This document shows, one piece after another, positions 9,440 to 19,760 of a DNA stretch of 64,000 bases. The stretch lies in contig NC_090759.1 in NCBI RefSeq assembly GCF_036898095.1, positions 19,034,740 to 19,098,739 of the forward strand, written 5' to 3'. Position numbers and translations under genes: made by a program. This DNA is from Palaemon carinicauda (taxonomy: Eukaryota > Arthropoda > Malacostraca > Decapoda > Palaemonidae). The notes beneath the pieces are model-generated. The model had not been told where the DNA came from and did not search any database. It was given only the letters and a program-made list of their open reading frames with translations. Numbering within the stretch: position 1 is the first letter of the stretch; every line of letters starts with the position of its first letter.

Positions 9440-11395
9440 GAGGACCATCCGAAGTGCGAAAGTGTTTTCTGCAACGTCCGCAGCAAGAACCTCTGCGGAC
9501 ATGAGTTATGTAGGAGGCACGCAGCATGCGCTGTCTCCAAGGGTGATCTCCGGTATTGGGACACTCAGGTATGTACCATGTGCACTAACCTAGTTGCTGA
9601 GGCTTTTGATTCCCCTAGGACGGCGGAGTCAAGGGATATAGCAAGGGAGAAGCTTCGTACCTGGGTAAGGGGTTTCCAGAAGAACACCTCTGGACCTTAT
9701 CTTCCAAGTGAGAAGATGAGGGCTTACCTTTTCCCCAGGGCATCAGCTGATGCAGTGATTCCCCAGCCTCAAGAGGAGATCCCCCTAGTTCAGATCCCGG
9801 TGGATGCTGAAGTCGCGGTCGCCTTGCAGGACATCCAGTTGGACGACAGGATGTCGGACGTGTCCGAGCGTCTGGAGAAGGACCTCCTGGCAGAAGGCCA
9901 GGATGAAGATCAGGCTCCAGACATTGAAGAGGAAGAGGTCGACGAGGTGTCGGCTGCTCCGGTTCAGGTCCCTGAACCTATTCCCTCATCTTTGTCCGCT
10001 CTCCCAGTAGAGCTGGGACAGGCCCTCTCCTCCATCGTTGGAATGATCCAACAGATGCAGAAGGAGAATAATGAGAAGGCGGCTGCAATGGAACTGCAGA
10101 TGCAGAAGCTTGCAGCTTCACGTGGGCCCCAGAAGAGGCTCAACGTGAAAGACCTTCCCTTTTGCTCAGATGTTAACCCGTGGAGATATGCTGAGCACAT
10201 GCCGATGACGGTCGGAAAGATCGTCATGTCGGAAAAGTTGGGCTCAGTTCCCCTAGAGGAGGTGGAATTCTGGCCCAGCAAAGGGTCGTATCCGGACTGT
10301 TATGTCCGTTTGAGGAAGGAACCAGCTTCAAAGGAGGAGACAGAGCCGAAGGAGGTCATAGTGATGGACCATGCTAAGGCTCAAGCTTTGCTTTCATCCT
10401 CGATGAAAGAGAGGGGTTTCACGAACTCAAAGGTGGCTGCTTTGAGTAAGAAGCACCCTTCCTTTGTGTCCTCTCCTGCTAGAGCCTTCCCCTTTTTGCA
10501 GAAAGGGTTTGCGGCTGTGCTAAAAGTAGTCGAGGCTGGCAAGCCATGTCCCTCCTTGGAGGAGTGTAAACCCTTGTCGCTGGCCCTACCTATGGACCAC
10601 AAGGACTGGAAGGACGTCCATCTTACCTTCTCAGTCGGGAAGTTGGAGGGTGACATTGCAGGACGTCAGTTCGGTGAGAACCTCCCTAAGCTGTCTGACT
10701 TTCTTTTGTGGAGAGAGCTCGAGACGAAAGAAAGACTGGCTGCCTCAATGTCTTTTCAGACCACTCTTGAGACGATGGCAAGTGACCCCAAGGTCCATGA
10801 GATGTTCATGGTAGTGGCCAAGACTCATCTGGCCACAGTGACGAAGGATCTTTACAGCTTCGTCAGGGCGAGGAGAGCTTGTAGGGAGTTTGTGTTCTCC
10901 TCGGCTGCGGTGAGCCACGAGCCAAGGAAACTAATCTCCTCCAACATTTGGGGCAAAGACCTTTTCCCTAGCGAATCGGTCAAGGAGGTTTTTGATAAGG
11001 CCGCCACGGAGAATAGAAACCTTCTCCAGAAGTGGGGCCTGTCTATCAAGAGAAAGTCTTCCCCGGATGAGGGTCCCCAACCAAAGAGGAAGACTAAGAG
11101 GACTAGGCTACCCTCTCGGCCAGCCAACCCATTTAGACAGCAACAGCAACAGCAATTGCCTATGCCTTCAGTGCCCCAGATGGTGGCACAAACACCGACC
11201 ACATTCCAGTGGGTAGCCCAAGCCGCGTCGACACAGTCTCCGGCATTTAACCCAACGTTCGAAGGGCAGTCAACTTCCTTTCGAGCAAAGCCTAGAGGAG
11301 CAGCCAGAGGCTCGTCTAGGCGCCCTTCAAGGGGAAGGGGATTCAGGGGTGGTCGCGGTCAGGGAGGCAAGACCTCAGGACAGCAGTCGAAGTGA
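9344..11395 (+). CDS. Element A Gag (DIRS ORF1)
   Basis: 683-residue open frame, presumed nucleocapsid/capsid protein. Residues before about 33 probably come from intron sequence, because a good 3' splice site ends at 9439. The mature N-terminus likely begins with the Cys/His cluster C38, C43, C51, H53, C56, H59, C62, C77 and C80. Then follow an acidic stretch (about 150-205), a coiled-coil-like Met/Gln-rich segment (MIQQMQKEN), a central conserved domain shared with element B (SVGKLEGDIAG, then LPKLSDFLLW), a nuclear-signal-like KRKTKRTR, a short Q run, and an RG-rich tail (GRGFRGGRGQGG), as expected for an RNA-binding Gag. It ends with TGA at 11393. It is the best preserved gag here. Confidence 0.8.
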   Translation: MCVFPFCFVMLNCAYPVIRSSLDTRGNFFSLQEDHPKCESVFCNVRSKNLCGHELCRRHAACAVSKGDLRYWDTQVCTMCTNLVAEAFDSPRTAESRDIAREKLRTWVRGFQKNTSGPYLPSEKMRAYLFPRASADAVIPQPQEEIPLVQIPVDAEVAVALQDIQLDDRMSDVSERLEKDLLAEGQDEDQAPDIEEEEVDEVSAAPVQVPEPIPSSLSALPVELGQALSSIVGMIQQMQKENNEKAAAMELQMQKLAASRGPQKRLNVKDLPFCSDVNPWRYAEHMPMTVGKIVMSEKLGSVPLEEVEFWPSKGSYPDCYVRLRKEPASKEETEPKEVIVMDHAKAQALLSSSMKERGFTNSKVAALSKKHPSFVSSPARAFPFLQKGFAAVLKVVEAGKPCPSLEECKPLSLALPMDHKDWKDVHLTFSVGKLEGDIAGRQFGENLPKLSDFLLWRELETKERLAASMSFQTTLETMASDPKVHEMFMVVAKTHLATVTKDLYSFVRARRACREFVFSSAAVSHEPRKLISSNIWGKDLFPSESVKEVFDKAATENRNLLQKWGLSIKRKSSPDEGPQPKRKTKRTRLPSRPANPFRQQQQQQLPMPSVPQMVAQTPTTFQWVAQAASTQSPAFNPTFEGQSTSFRAKPRGAARGSSRRPSRGRGFRGGRGQGGKTSGQQSK

Positions 11396-13234
11396 GATGA
11401 TACCGGTAGGAGGGAGACTTCAGAATTTTCGGGATCGGTGGACCTTCGATCCCTGGGCTCACAGCCTACTCAAGAATGGACTGGGCTGGAGCTGGTACAG
11501 CACTCCACCCCCGTGCCCTCGTTTTTTCCAACACTCCACCCCGTTCTGAAGGAGTACATTCAAGAACTGTTGGAGAAAAAAGTGATCCGAAGGGTAAAGT
11601 CCATCAAATTCCAAAGGAGGCTGTTTTGTGTTCCCAAGAAGGACTCGGAGAAACTCAGAGTCATTCTGGACTTATCGCCACTCAACAAGTTCATAGTGAA
11701 CTGCAAGTTCAGGATGCTAACACTGCAACACATAAGGACCTTACTGCCCAAGAGGGCATTTACCGTCTCCATAGATCTGTCAGACGCCTATTGGCACGTT
11801 CCAATCAATCGCCGACTCTTCCCCTACCTAGGGTTCAAGCTACAACGAAGACTATACGCCTTCAGTGCCATGCCATTCGGGCTAAATATAGCCCCAAGGA
11901 TCTTCACGAAGCTTGCGAGCGTAGCTCTCAAACAATTACGCCTAAAGGGAATTCAGGTGGTAGCCTACCTGGACGACTGGCTGGTGTGGGCAGCATCCAA
12001 GACAGAATGCTTGCAAGCTTCCCTGCAGGTGATCCAGTTCCTAGAGTATCTAGGCTTCAAGATCAACAGAAAAAAGTCTCGACTTTCTCCATCTCAAAAG
12101 TTCCAGTGGCTGGGAATCCACTGGGACCTAGTGTCACACCAATTCTCCATCCCGTTGAAGAAGAGGAAGGAGATAGCTGGTTCTGTCAAGAGACTTCTGG
12201 ATTCCGAAAGGATATCAAGACGCGAACAGGAGAGAGTGCTGGGTTCTCTCCAGTTTGCTTCGGTAACAGACCCGGTGCTAAGAGCACAGCTAAAGGATGC
12301 AACCAGAGTTTGGAGAAGTTATGCATCAAACGCGCGAAGAGATCTGAGAAGACCAGTTCCGCTTCATCTACGTACTCTTCTCAGGCCTTGGTCCCAAGCC
12401 AAACAACTAAATAAGTCGGTACTTCTTCAGCCACCTTCCCCCTCGTTGACTATTCACACAGACGCCTCGAAGGAGGGGTGGGGATGTCATTCTCATCGGA
12501 AGAAGGCCCAAGGGACTTGATCCAATCTATTCAAGACATTTCATATAAACTTTCTAGAAGCTATGGCAGAGCTCCTTACCTTGAAGAAAGTCTCCCCGCG
12601 TCGCTCGATCCACATAAGGTTGGTGCTGGACAGCGAGGTGATTGTGAGATGCTTGAATCGACAAGGATAAAGGTCACCACCTCTCAACCAGGTGATGTTG
12701 GAGATCTTTCGACTGGCGGAAAAGAAGAAGTGGTACCCGTCGGCAGTTCACCTTCAAGGAGTCCGCAATGTGACAGCGGACGCTCTATCCAGGTTCGCAC
12801 CGATAGAGTCGGAATGGTCCCTAGACGCAGGATCGTTCTTCTTCATCTTGAGTCAAGTCCCAAAACTGCAGATAGACCTCTTTGCGACGAAAGACAACAA
12901 GAAGTTGTCCCTGTACGTGTCCCCGTACGAGGACCCCTTGGCGGAAGCAGTGGACGCGATGTCCCTCGACTGGAACAGATGGTCCAGGATCTACCTGTTC
13001 CCTCCTCACAACCTTCTGTTGAGGGTCCTCAACAAACTGAGATCCTTCAAGGGAGTAGCGGCAATAGTGGCCCACAAGTGGCCGAACAGCGTGTGGTTCC
13101 CTCTGGCATTGGAACTACGGCTGAAGTTTCTACCGCTACCAGATCCAGTTCTGACCCAGCGAGTCCAGAAGTCGACTGTCTGCGCTTCATTACAGAAAAC
13201 CCGGACCCTGCAGCTCATGATTTTCTCTCCCTAG
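11396..13234 (+). pseudogene. Element A reverse transcriptase-RNase H, damaged
   Basis: Pol of a DIRS element. The beginning (GGRLQNFRDRWTFDPWAHS) is in +1 relative to gag (frame of 11349). Near the C run at about 11536-11541 a 1-base loss moves the rest into another frame. From 11438 the RT is open: motif A VSIDLSDAYWHV, AMPFGLNIAPRIF, and the catalytic YLDDW at about 11966. RNase H starts at LTIHTDASKEGWG. Two in-frame stops follow, TGA at 12518-12520 (a Trp codon in comparable sequence) and TAA at 12668-12670. Beyond them the frame continues to 13234 with VTADALSR and the VDLFAT-like IDLFATKDN segment typical of DIRS pol. Three lesions make it non-functional as read. Confidence 0.85.
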
Positions 13235-14196
13235 CGGTGAGAAAGTGTTTCGGGATTTCGAAAGACAGCAGAGACTTTCTAGAGGAATATAAGTGCAAAT
13301 CTACTAGAAGGCAATATGAGTCATCTTGGAGAAAATGGGTGGCCTTTGTCAAGGCGAAGAATCCGCAGGAGATCTCGACGGACTTCTGCTTATCTTTCTT
13401 CATCCACCTCCATGGTCAAGAGTTGGCAGCTAACACGATTTCAACGTGTAAGTCTGCTTTGACAAGACCCAGTCTATATGCCTTCCAGGTCGACCTCGCT
13501 AACGAGATCTTTAATAAAGTTCCGAAAGCCTGCGCTAGGCTCAGACCTTCAGCACCTCCAAAGCCCATTTCATGGTCTTTAGATAAAGTTCTTCATTTCG
13601 CTTCACTGTTGAACAATGAGGAGTGTGTGCTAAAGGATTTGACCCAAAAAATTATTTTCCTATTTGCACTCGCGTCCGGGGCCAGGGTTAGTGAGATTGT
13701 AGCCCTCTCGAGAGAGGAAGGTCGTGTTCAGTTCTTGGATGGGGGATAGCTGAACCTGTTTCCGGATCCTACGTTTCTCGCCAAGAACGAGTTACCCACC
13801 AACAGGTGGGGTCCCTGGAGAATCTGCCCTCTGAAAGAAGATGCATCTCTATGTCCAGTAGAATGCCTAAAGGTCTATCTTCGTAGAACTTCAGACTTTA
13901 AGGGTGGTCAACTATTTAGGGGAGAAACATCAGGCTCAAATTTATCACTGAAACAACGCAGGGCGAAAATCACATATTTTATTCGCAGAGCGGATCCTGA
14001 CAGTACACCCGCAGGTCACGATCCGAGGAAAGTTGCCTCAACCTTAAATTTCTTTAATTGTACGGATTTTGAACATCTTCGTTCATACACTGGCTGGAAG
14101 TCTTCCAGAGTGTTCTTTCGTCACTATACGAAGCAAGTGGAGCAACTAAAGAGGTCTGTGGTAGCGGTGGGTTGCGTCGTTAACCCTGCTGTTTAA
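13167..14196 (+). pseudogene. Element A tyrosine recombinase, one premature stop
   Basis: Overlaps the end of RT-RNase H in a different frame. DCLRFITENPD opens the recombinase region, followed by a core-binding domain (STRRQYESSWRKWVAF) and the catalytic Arg in ASGARVSEIVAL. A TAG at 13747-13749 interrupts the frame. The same frame then runs to the TAA at 14194 with HDPRKVAS (HxxR), TGWKSS and the nucleophile in FFRHYTKQ. One stop therefore separates it from a complete recombinase of about 340 residues. KACARLRPS is shared with the recombinase at 5636-6610, so the two are related but clearly divergent. Confidence 0.87.
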
Positions 14197-15119
14197 CTCT
14201 GCGAGGAACAGTGGATTTAATTGGGACAATTAATTCCAGGGTGAGTGTGTAGTTACATACTGTACTACAAACTAAGTGTGAGGGCACCGGGTTGCCCACG
14301 TTGACTGTTCCACTTTCAAAGGTGAACCTAGCATAAGTGCAGATATGTGTGCCGAGCGTTTCTAATGCTAATGTGACTGATTAGTAATACAGACTTTTAC
14401 AACTTTGATACCTCGGTATGTTAAAAGTGGCGCTAATGTTTTTCTTTCAGATAAACAAGTTTCTGTTTACTATCATGCTTATGCTTAAATTTTTGGTTAT
14501 CCTCCTCTTATATATATATAATTGTTGTTAACCTGTTTATTTATTGTCTGTCAATAAATTTGTTCTTGCGAACCTTGCGTCTCCTTCACCTGTGTCAATT
14601 TATTGATAATAATTGAGCATCCTTTCTATGTATATTTATCTGGGATAATTCTAATAGATTGTTCCTTTATGCAAGCTAATTTTGCATTGGTTTATGCTTT
14701 CCCTTAACGGGAGGACTCCATCCCCTAAGGGGACGGTGGCGGATATTCAAGTTTCCTCCTACTCGGATATAAACCTTTGTCCAATACAGTATTGAACGGA
14801 GAACTGGTCGATATTTCATATTGACGCAGTGGTTCTTTACAAACTATGCTTTACATAATATAGGGTGTGACCACTATATTGGCTTGCCTGTTATTCATAC
14901 ATAGGTATATGTACTCTTCGAGACTTTTCCAGAGTCTAGTAGGACTCTTCCCTGTAGGGGGCAGGAAGCTCTAACATGGTTTATGGTTAGTTGAAAGAAT
15001 GTATAACGGGAACATCTTAGGTCTCTAGGTCTAGTCGACCGGGGAAATACCTCCGGTGAGTACGGCACGTTTTGAGAATCCACAGATACAGTAATGCTCT
15101 GGTATACTTCCATCAGGAC
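14197..15119 (+). other. Element A 3' region
   Basis: Non-coding. AATAAA occurs at about 14555, ahead of a GT-rich stretch, and could serve as a polyadenylation signal. A run of ta dinucleotides is near 14508. No gene or clear terminal repeat was recognised. It ends at the foldback MITE whose outer end begins with ccatcaggacgacatgg. Confidence 0.45.
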
Positions 15120-15664
15120 GACATGGCTTGAGCCCAAAAAACGGATTTTGAGCGAAGCGAAAAATCTATTTTTGGGTGAGATGGCCATGTCGTCCTGATG
15201 GACCCGCCCTTCCCTTTCTATGAAAGGGCTGTAGGTCCTCTCCCTAAATACAGTATCTGTAGCACCTCGTGTATCGCTACAAGGAATACAGATGGCGCCA
15301 TGAGCGGCGCAATGCATGCTTACGAAACGGGAGAAGAGAGTGCCTTGCGAGCGGCTCTTGTTTTTCTTTCTCGTTTTCGTTTTCTTGCCAATTGACCCCT
15401 TCGAAGTGTTATCTCTGTTCGGGGTGCAGATTGCCATGTGGTGTGTCAAGAATACGTCCTCTGATATTTCGCGATATCCCTGGTTCTTTTATTAGGGATA
15501 TTCGCTCCAGGAGTTAGAATTCTGGGTACCTTAAGGTAAATTCTCTGGGAATATCGCCGTAGTTGTAATATACCCAAGGAAGCTACCCTATAGGAACTTC
15601 CATCAGGACGACATGGCCATCTCACCCAAAAATAGATTTTTCGCTTCGCTCAAAATCCGTTAAT
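15120..15664. mobile_element. Foldback MITE family 2, full copy
   Basis: Both ends carry ccatgtcgtcctgatgg, cacccaaaaatagattttt and cgcttcgctcaaaatccg in inverted orientation. The left end is itself a near-palindrome (tccatcaggacgacatgg to ccatgtcgtcctgatgga). Internal sequence is shared with the fragment at 6676-7022 and the diverged copy at 23313-23829. The short frame inside it is not a gene. It truncates the RNase H end of element B at 15665. Confidence 0.82.
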
Positions 15665-17729
15665 TGGGTCAGCTTGGGGAATGGGATCCGGAAGGGGCGG
15701 AGTTTCAACTCGAGGGGCAGAGGAAACCAACTGCTCTTTGGCCAGTGCGGTGCTACTAAAGCTACAGCCTCTTGGAAGGAGCGTAGTTTGTGTAAGACTT
15801 TCATCAGAAGATTCATCGGGGGGAATAGGTAAATCTTCTTCCAATGGTTCCAATCCAGGGTTAGAGCGTCCAAAGCATATGCCTGAGGGTCCAGGTTTGG
15901 GGTCATATAACAAGGAAGTTTGTGGTTCAGTTGTGTCGCGAATAGATCCACCTGGAGACCGGGAACCAGCCTAGAAATCCACCGGAAAGAATTCATGTCC
16001 AGAGACCATTCTGACTCCTGTGGTTTCGTCCTGGATAGTGAGTCCGCTATCATGTTCTGGACTCCTGCCAGGTGAGTTGCCAACAAGAACCAGTTCTTTT
16101 CTACTGCCAAGGCGAAAATCGTGACCAGGACTTGATTGAGGTTGGGATATTTCGATCCGCTTCTGTTTATGCAGTGCACCACTGCTTGCTGTCTGAGACT
16201 ATCCTGATATGCGTGGACCGTGGAAGGGATAGCCGCTTCAGGGTCAAGAATACTTCCATGGCTTCTAGTACATTGATGTGGAAGTGTCTCATGGCGGGGT
16301 ACCAGGAGCCCTGAAACATCTGTTGGTTGTAATATCCCCCCCAACCACTCAGAGAGGCGTCTGTATGAATCGTCACTTGTGGAGGAGGGAATTGCAGAGG
16401 AACCGATTTGGAAAGGTTCTCAGGTTTGGACCATGGCCGGAGTCTCTCTTTTAGGATTGAGGAGACCGACGAGATCTTGTCTCGTAAATGTATAGTAGCC
16501 CTCTTTCTCCAAACTTGGTTGATGTCCTTGAGTTTGGCTCTCAAAAAGAGGTCTGTCACTGACGCAAACTGAAGTAAGCCGAGGATTCTTTCCAAGGCCA
16601 TTCTGGACACCTGTTTGTGCTTGAGAAAGTTTTTTGTCTCTGAAGCTATCTCCCTGACCTTCTTGGAAGGAAGAGAGAGCTTGTGACTTGTGAGGTCCCA
16701 TTGGATGCCTAACCATTCGAAGCGGCTTGCCGGTTGCAGGCGAGATTTTTGCAAGTTGACCTTGAAACCCAGCTTGCTGAGGAATTGAATCACTTTGGCT
16801 GTATCTTTGTTGCATTCCGGGATCGACTGTGCCCAGATTAGCCAATCGTCCAGATAGGTAACTACTTTGATCCCTTGGTTCCTGAGTTGTTGGAGCACTG
16901 TCTCCCCCAGCTTTGTAAATATCCTGGGGGCTATGCTGAGGCCGAAGGGCATGACCTTGAACGCGAAGGTCTTCTTGCCCAGGCGGAATCCGAGGTAAGG
17001 GGAGAAGTTTCGTGCTACTGGGATGTGATAATAGGCGTCTGTAAGATCGATAGAGGTGGTGACGGCCCCATGGGGAAGTTAGGTCCGCACCTGCTAGACA
17101 GTCCGCATACGGAACTTGTCGCAAAGAATGTAAGAATTCAGTTTTGACATGTCCAGGACTACTCTCAGTGGCGACGAATTCTTCTTGGGGACTGTGAACA
17201 GGCGCCCTTGAAATTTCAGTGACCGTACTCTCTTTATGGCTTTCTTCTTGAGTAATTCTTTGGTGTATTCCTCCAAGATTGGAGTCAGTTTCTGGAAGAA
17301 GGTCACTGCTGGAGGTGGAGATCCTTGTGACCATTTCCAACCAAGGCCTTTTGATACTATGCTGTGAGCCCAAGGACTAAAGGTCCATTGGTCCTGGAAG
17401 TGGTATAGTCTCCCTCCTACCTGATTCCCTTCATTGAGAGGGGGTGAATTTAGATCCCTGTCCTCCACGGGGACCCCTGGCTCTTGGCCCGCCGCGGTGG
17501 CGAAACTGACCTCTACCCCTGTTGCCGCCTCTAGAGTATCCTCGAAAGGTACTAGAGGCTTCGAAAGCTGGATTGAAGGCCGGGTAGGGCATCCAAGGAG
17601 CCATGGGGGTAGGATGGGTACCTTGGGGAGCAGGCAGGTAGACCACCTGCGGTGGAGGAGCTGTATGCGGAGTAGCCGTCTTAGAGGTTGAAGGAGTTGA
17701 CGAGTGAGGGCCTTGATGGAACTGTCCAC
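15665..17729 (-). pseudogene. Element B reverse transcriptase-RNase H, damaged
   Basis: Pol entered in +1 relative to gag and overlapping its end. GGRLYHFQDQWTFSPWAHS and LRVVLDMSKLNSYI lead to two in-frame stops, TAG at 17094-17096 and TAA at 17079-17081. The same frame then runs through motif A (TSIDLTDAYYHI), VMPFGLSIAPRIF and YLDDWLIWA, and into RNase H (VTIHTDASLSGWG). A 1-base loss near 16180 shifts the frame after IRIVSDS. The rest (NMIADSLSR, VDLFATQLNHK) is in the frame of 15622-16344 and ends inside the MITE at 15665. Catalytic residues look intact, but the reading frame is broken three times. Confidence 0.85.
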
Positions 17730-19410
17730 GGCTGGTCTTGTATGGGGTTAAACGTTGTTTCTTTTTGAAGAAAGACTGCTCCCCTGAATCTACCTTCCTT
17801 TTGGTCGAAAGGCCCCATCTCACTTGTAAGTTCTGGTTAGCCCTTGCAGCATCCTGTAAGACTTTGTCTACTTCCTCCTGTGGAAACAGGATCTTGCCCC
17901 AACAGGAGGAGGCTATGAGTCTATTTGGCTCATGCCTAATGGACGCTTCCGCAAGAACATACTTCCTGCAGTTTATCCGGGATGTCCAGAAATCATGCAG
18001 GTCGAACTGGAACATTTAGAGGTTGTTCTTAGCAAACACCCGGAATAGAGACTTATCCGGGTATAGGGAGGCTAACATCTCTGCCGAGATCATGGAGTGA
18101 AGAGACCTAGCTAGTCTGTTTCTAGCGTCGAACTCTGAATAGAGAAGGTGATCCGGTAACTTGGGGAGCTTCTCAGAGAAGAGAGATGAGGCGCAGTCCG
18201 GGTCGAACTTTCCCACTGAAAAGGTAGCAGAGGCATCCTTCCAAAGGGCGGAGGAGCCCGGAAAAAGCATCGAGGTGGGGTCCGTCTCCTTGAGGACAGG
18301 CACAGGGGAGCCCTCCTTGGCCGATTGGATGGTCAACTCGGCCACTTTATCAGTAAGAGGGGACGGAACGGATTGTGGCATGGTAAGAAATTGTATAAGA
18401 ACCTTTATGGGGGTCAGTTTGGAGTTGACGCAACCCCAGTCGGCAAGAGTCCTAGCCCATACAGCTTGGGCTTGCTCCTTAGGAAAGATGACAGTCTCCT
18501 TAGGGACTTTATCCATCCTAACAAGAGCATTTTCCTTCAGCCGGACGAAGCCATTGAAGGGGAACTGAAGTCCTGGAGGGTAAAATTCAAGATCATCTAG
18601 AGGGCGGGTCCCTAATCCTTCTTGGGTTAATGCACCATCTATGTAGGTTGCATGGTGAGCAAACCTTCATGGGTTGTTCTTCTCAAAAAGAGGCAACTTA
18701 GAGGAGTCTGGGGCTACTGGAGGTGCCACCTGATTCCCCGCACGGAGTAGATTGGCCACCATATCCTTCAGCTCCGTTATTACCCCAGATTGTTGTTGCA
18801 TCTGAGTCCTCACTATCTCCTTTATCATCTCTGTCAACGGGGGTTCCGAGGAACTGCCCACTGACGAAGCCTTGGCTTTAGCGGACTTTCCTTTTTTGGA
18901 AGGTTGAGGTCTTGATCCCATAGGGATGTCGGGAGTAGTGGAGGGTCCTGGGACCGGAGACACAGAGACTGGTGAAGCTGAAGTATGAGACTTAGGTTTG
19001 TAATTGCGTAGGGGCTTCACCTTGGGTCATACAGAGATAGAGGGATCCAAAGTAGAAGCCTGAGGCTTATCAAAGCAGAGGAAAGAAGAGGCAGGAGAAA
19101 TAGATGATGAGAGAAAAGGGTCTGCCAACTCCACGCAACTTACCTGCTCGTCCATGGGCTCAACGTTAATATTCAGCTCGGCGACGTCTCCTGAGAGTTG
19201 ATTCGCGTCCCGAGGGATAGTCGCCCTGATGGATTCAATTATAGGCTCAGCTAAGATTGAGGGAACCGCAGCTGAGGAGGAGCTCGGAAAGAGACATGAG
19301 GCCAAGTCTTCGTCCAGGAGGTAGGGGGATCCGGAGGGAGCATTACGCCCAAAGCCCGAAACCCAAGATCGGAGGCTCGTTCTGGCGGTCCGGAGGACAT
19401 CCTCGTCGGA
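17431..19410 (-). pseudogene. Element B Gag, exon 2, with three stops
   Basis: Begins at the exon boundary 19410 with a segment like element A Gag (LRSWVSGFGRN against LRTWVRGFQKN in A). A single frame runs to the TGA-equivalent end at 17431, interrupted by TGA 19027-19029, TGA 18667-18669 (the Trp of NPWR in A) and TAA 18016-18018. The central conserved block (TFSVGKFDPDCAS, LPKLPDHLLYSEF) and a basic, RG-rich tail (RGGNRGRGQFRHRGG) mirror A. The protein would be about 660 residues without the stops. At least two stops look like single-base transitions. Confidence 0.82.
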
Positions 19411-19550
19411 CTGGAAGTGGCGAGATTATTAAAGAGACTAACGGAGAAAATACCCCGAAAGTACAAAATATCAGTATCACAGAAAGTAACAAATTAAATT
19501 CATCACAAAATATGTTATAACCTTATTAATTAATATTGAAAAATACTCAC
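19411..19550 (-). other. 140-bp spliceosomal intron in element B gag
   Basis: Donor gat|gtgagt at 19551/19550 and acceptor cgccacttccag|tcc at 19411/19410. Exon 1 ends exactly on a codon and exon 2 starts exactly on a codon, so splicing joins WNDD to SDEDV in phase 0. Element A has the corresponding region uninterrupted (FDSPRTAES). The unspliced reading frame stops within the intron. Confidence 0.75.
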
Positions 19551-19739
19551 ATCGTCATTCCACAGGATTGACGCAAGGTCATAACACAACGTGCATGCCT
19601 CTGGGAACCACACCATGAAAGGGGATTGGCCCGGCTCACGGACGAAGGGGATGGCACAGTGAGCGTGAGACCGGCAGACATCGTGACCTACAGGATCACT
19701 AAAGGAGGCGGAGCAGCCCTTGGCAGCACAGCGAACTTT
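19551..19739 (-). pseudogene. Element B Gag Cys-rich exon
   Basis: Cys/His cluster like element A: CAAKGC, GHDVCRSHAHC and CTLC, in the same order and similar spacing. It is preceded directly by a 3' splice site (tttttattacag, ending at 19740), so this is probably an internal exon. The in-frame ATG at 19760 would lie inside the upstream intron. It joins exon 2 through the intron at 19411-19550. It is listed as part of a pseudogene because exon 2 carries stops. Confidence 0.7.
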
Positions 19740-19760
19740 CTGTAATAAAAAAGAAGACAT

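Larger units (their letters stand above)
8928..15119 (+). mobile_element. DIRS-type retrotransposon A
   Basis: The order gag (9344-11395), RT-RNase H (11396-13234) and tyrosine recombinase (13167-14196) on one strand, with the pol frame entered in +1 relative to gag, is diagnostic of DIRS-order YR retrotransposons. The left boundary is set by the break in the duplicated block. The right boundary is set by a foldback MITE. No inverted or split direct terminal repeats were identified, so subgroup assignment (DIRS, PAT or Ngaro) stays open. Boundaries may be off by tens of bases. Confidence 0.8.
15665..19760 (-). mobile_element. DIRS-type retrotransposon B (gag-RT-RNase H, 3' cut)
   Basis: Same layout as element A on the opposite strand and clearly related in sequence, but divergent. 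The recombinase is missing because a MITE cuts the RNase H end. The frameshifted recombinase at 7995-8927 is on the same strand further downstream and could be its displaced 3' part, with the MITE and element A between them. Confidence 0.8.

Noticed and set aside
9964..11202. Open frames antisense to the element A gag
   Set aside because: Shadows of the conserved gag frame. They have no motif and no homologue in element B.
11390..11440. TGA readthrough from gag into RT in element A
   Set aside because: Gag and RT core share a frame only because a 1-base loss near 11540 moved the RT. The true pol start (GGRLQNF) is in +1, as in B and C.
14895..15449. 184-codon frame on the - strand
   Set aside because: Lies across the MITE and the 3' region of element A, with no motif.
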